Positions 63,108 to 64,000 of a stretch of 64,000 bases of DNA are shown here, piece after piece (position 1 is the stretch's first letter; the number at the start of each line of letters is the position of its first letter). This DNA comes from Streptantibioticus ferralitis. Lineage in GTDB: Bacteria > Actinomycetota > Actinomycetes > Streptomycetales > Streptomycetaceae. The translations under genes and the position numbers were made by a program. The DNA is taken from the NCBI RefSeq assembly GCF_029223525.1, contig NZ_JARHTQ010000012.1, positions 62,001-126,000 on the forward strand. The letters run 5' to 3'. The notes under the pieces are model-generated. The model made no database searches. It was not told where the DNA came from and was given only the letters and a program-made list of their open reading frames with translations.

Positions 63108-63944
63108 ATGCGCAGCAAAAGAATTCCAGGCCTGGCCTGCGGTCTGTCACTCAGTGTGTCGGCGATCCTGCTCGCCGTATGCCCCCAGGCCCAGGCTGCC
63201 GACGGGCCCTCGGGCGTCCCTGACTACCAGGGCGCGCGCCAGGTGCTGCAGTCGGCTCAGGTCCATGACACCGTGTCCCGGTTCCTCGGTACCACGGCGA
63301 ACGTCGGCACCGACGGCGGCCAGCCGGAGGCGCCGATGAGCGCCGGGGCGCGCGACGCCCGGCAGTCGTTCAGCCTCAACGACCCGGTCGCGCTGTACGA
63401 GATCACGCCGGACTTCGTCAACGGCAAGACCCAGCCCACACCGGGCAGCGCGGTACGGCTGTCCTATCTGGCGTCCCTGGTGCACGGCGCCAACGGTCAC
63501 CAGGCCACCGTCCTGCTCTCCACCGGCCCGAAGGGCAACGCCTGGCATCTGGCCGGAGTACGCGACGGCGGCAGCGACGTCGGCTACGCCGACCAGTCCA
63601 CCCCCAGCTCGACGGTGTTCAGCGAGCCGCAGATCCACGCCTGGTACCGCCTCAAGGGCGGCAACGTCGAACCGCTCAACCAGGAGGCGGTCTCTGCCTT
63701 CGGCGGCAAGCGGACGATGTCGCTCAGCGCGTATCAGAAGCTGGTGCACGGCCGTTACGCCGACAAGCTGCCGGGTTCCGGATACGACCGGAAGGGCCTC
63801 GCAGGGGGGTACGGCCTCGCCGCCCCGGCGCACCAGCCCGCGTCGTCCTCGACCCCGCTGCTGCTCGGCGGTTCGGGCGCGGCCCTCGCCCTCGTACTGA
63901 CCGGCGGCACCCTCGCCGTACGCCGGCGGGCACAGTCCGGTTGA
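63108..63944 (+). CDS. Exported, C-terminally anchored protein co-transcribed with the protease
   Basis: A 278-residue protein of unknown family. The signal peptide (GLACGLSLSVSAILLAVCPQ, cleavage near AQA-AD) is followed by a soluble region with FSLNDPVALYEITPDFVNG, LSYLASLVHGANGHQATVLL and FSEPQIHAWYRLKGGNVEPLNQEA. A Pro/Ser linker leads to a TM helix (LLLGGSGAALALVLTGGTLAV) and RRRAQSG. The gene begins 12 bp after the protease, so the two are almost certainly co-transcribed. Roles as substrate, membrane tether or inhibitor of the protease are all possible (inference). Confidence 0.72.
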   Translation: MRSKRIPGLACGLSLSVSAILLAVCPQAQAADGPSGVPDYQGARQVLQSAQVHDTVSRFLGTTANVGTDGGQPEAPMSAGARDARQSFSLNDPVALYEITPDFVNGKTQPTPGSAVRLSYLASLVHGANGHQATVLLSTGPKGNAWHLAGVRDGGSDVGYADQSTPSSTVFSEPQIHAWYRLKGGNVEPLNQEAVSAFGGKRTMSLSAYQKLVHGRYADKLPGSGYDRKGLAGGYGLAAPAHQPASSSTPLLLGGSGAALALVLTGGTLAVRRRAQSG

Positions 63945-63954
63945 CGCCCTGCAT

Positions 63955-63992
63955 GCCGTGCCCCGCCCCGCCGCGGCGCGGCGGGGCATGGC
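63955..63992. terminator. Terminator after the protease operon
   Basis: GCCGTGCCCCGCC pairs with GGCGGGGCATGGC (one G-U pair) over a GC-rich loop, 10 bp after the stop codon of the anchored protein gene. Confidence 0.8.
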
Positions 63993-64000
63993 GCCCGACC

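Overview
The window reads as chromosomal core of a Streptomyces or a very close relative. It is uniformly GC-rich with strong third-position G/C bias, uses GTG starts freely, overlaps genes by ATGA/GTGA junctions, and carries afsQ1/afsQ2/sigQ. From memory, the gene order follows the S. coelicolor region around SCO49xx down to SCO48xx. No tRNA, rRNA, CRISPR array, transposase or prophage was recognised.

Layout. (1) 0.2-27 kb is a nucleoside salvage region: purine nucleoside phosphorylase plus a phosphopentomutase-like enzyme, deoC with two aldehyde dehydrogenase genes, adenosine deaminase, and a nucleoside uptake/catabolism operon (ABC ATPase, two permeases, cytidine deaminase, thymidine phosphorylase) beside its BMP-type binding lipoprotein. 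A 12-bp palindrome, CTACGCGCGTAG, stands before four of these five units and a two-mismatch form before the fifth, so they look like one regulon under a repressor encoded elsewhere. Between them lie a uridine-kinase-like gene, the sigQ/afsQ1/afsQ2/lipoprotein locus with a clear AfsQ1 box, a VanZ-like protein, two small secreted proteins, a LysR/MFS pair and an Uma2-family gene. (2) Two paralogous two-gene modules (16 kb and 27 kb) look like toxin-antitoxin pairs; the second is probably decayed. (3) 29.7-40.4 kb is a cell-wall glycopolymer cluster with NeuB- and NeuA-like enzymes, two polysialyltransferase-like proteins, three further glycosyltransferases, an ABC-2 export permease and an acyltransferase. 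It resembles the teichulosonic (Kdn) acid locus of S. coelicolor. (4) 40.5-49.3 kb holds an acyl-CoA mutase large subunit, an ECF sigma factor with a probable anti-sigma protein, an OHCU decarboxylase and the sdhCDAB operon. (5) 49.3-64 kb holds small membrane proteins, a D-Ala-D-Ala carboxypeptidase, a YihY-type membrane protein, a 2'-5' RNA ligase-like protein, trpS, glyA under a ZTP (pfl) riboswitch, ornithine aminotransferase, a FUSC transporter, a DMT-type permease, and a secreted papain-like protease with a partner secreted protein.

How the genes work together. Imported nucleosides are deaminated (Cdd, Add) and phosphorolysed (PunA, DeoA). The pentose-1-phosphate is isomerised by the mutase and cleaved by DeoC, and the adjacent aldehyde dehydrogenase can oxidise the acetaldehyde. 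Several of these genes appear leaderless, with the start codon exactly 7 nt after a TANNNT -10 box. Two genes lack a standard start codon where one is needed (an ATC and a CTG, each behind a good Shine-Dalgarno sequence). Two long intergenic minisatellites (7 x 39 bp at 3.6-3.9 kb and a GC-rich array at 60.5-60.9 kb) are the most striking non-genic structures.
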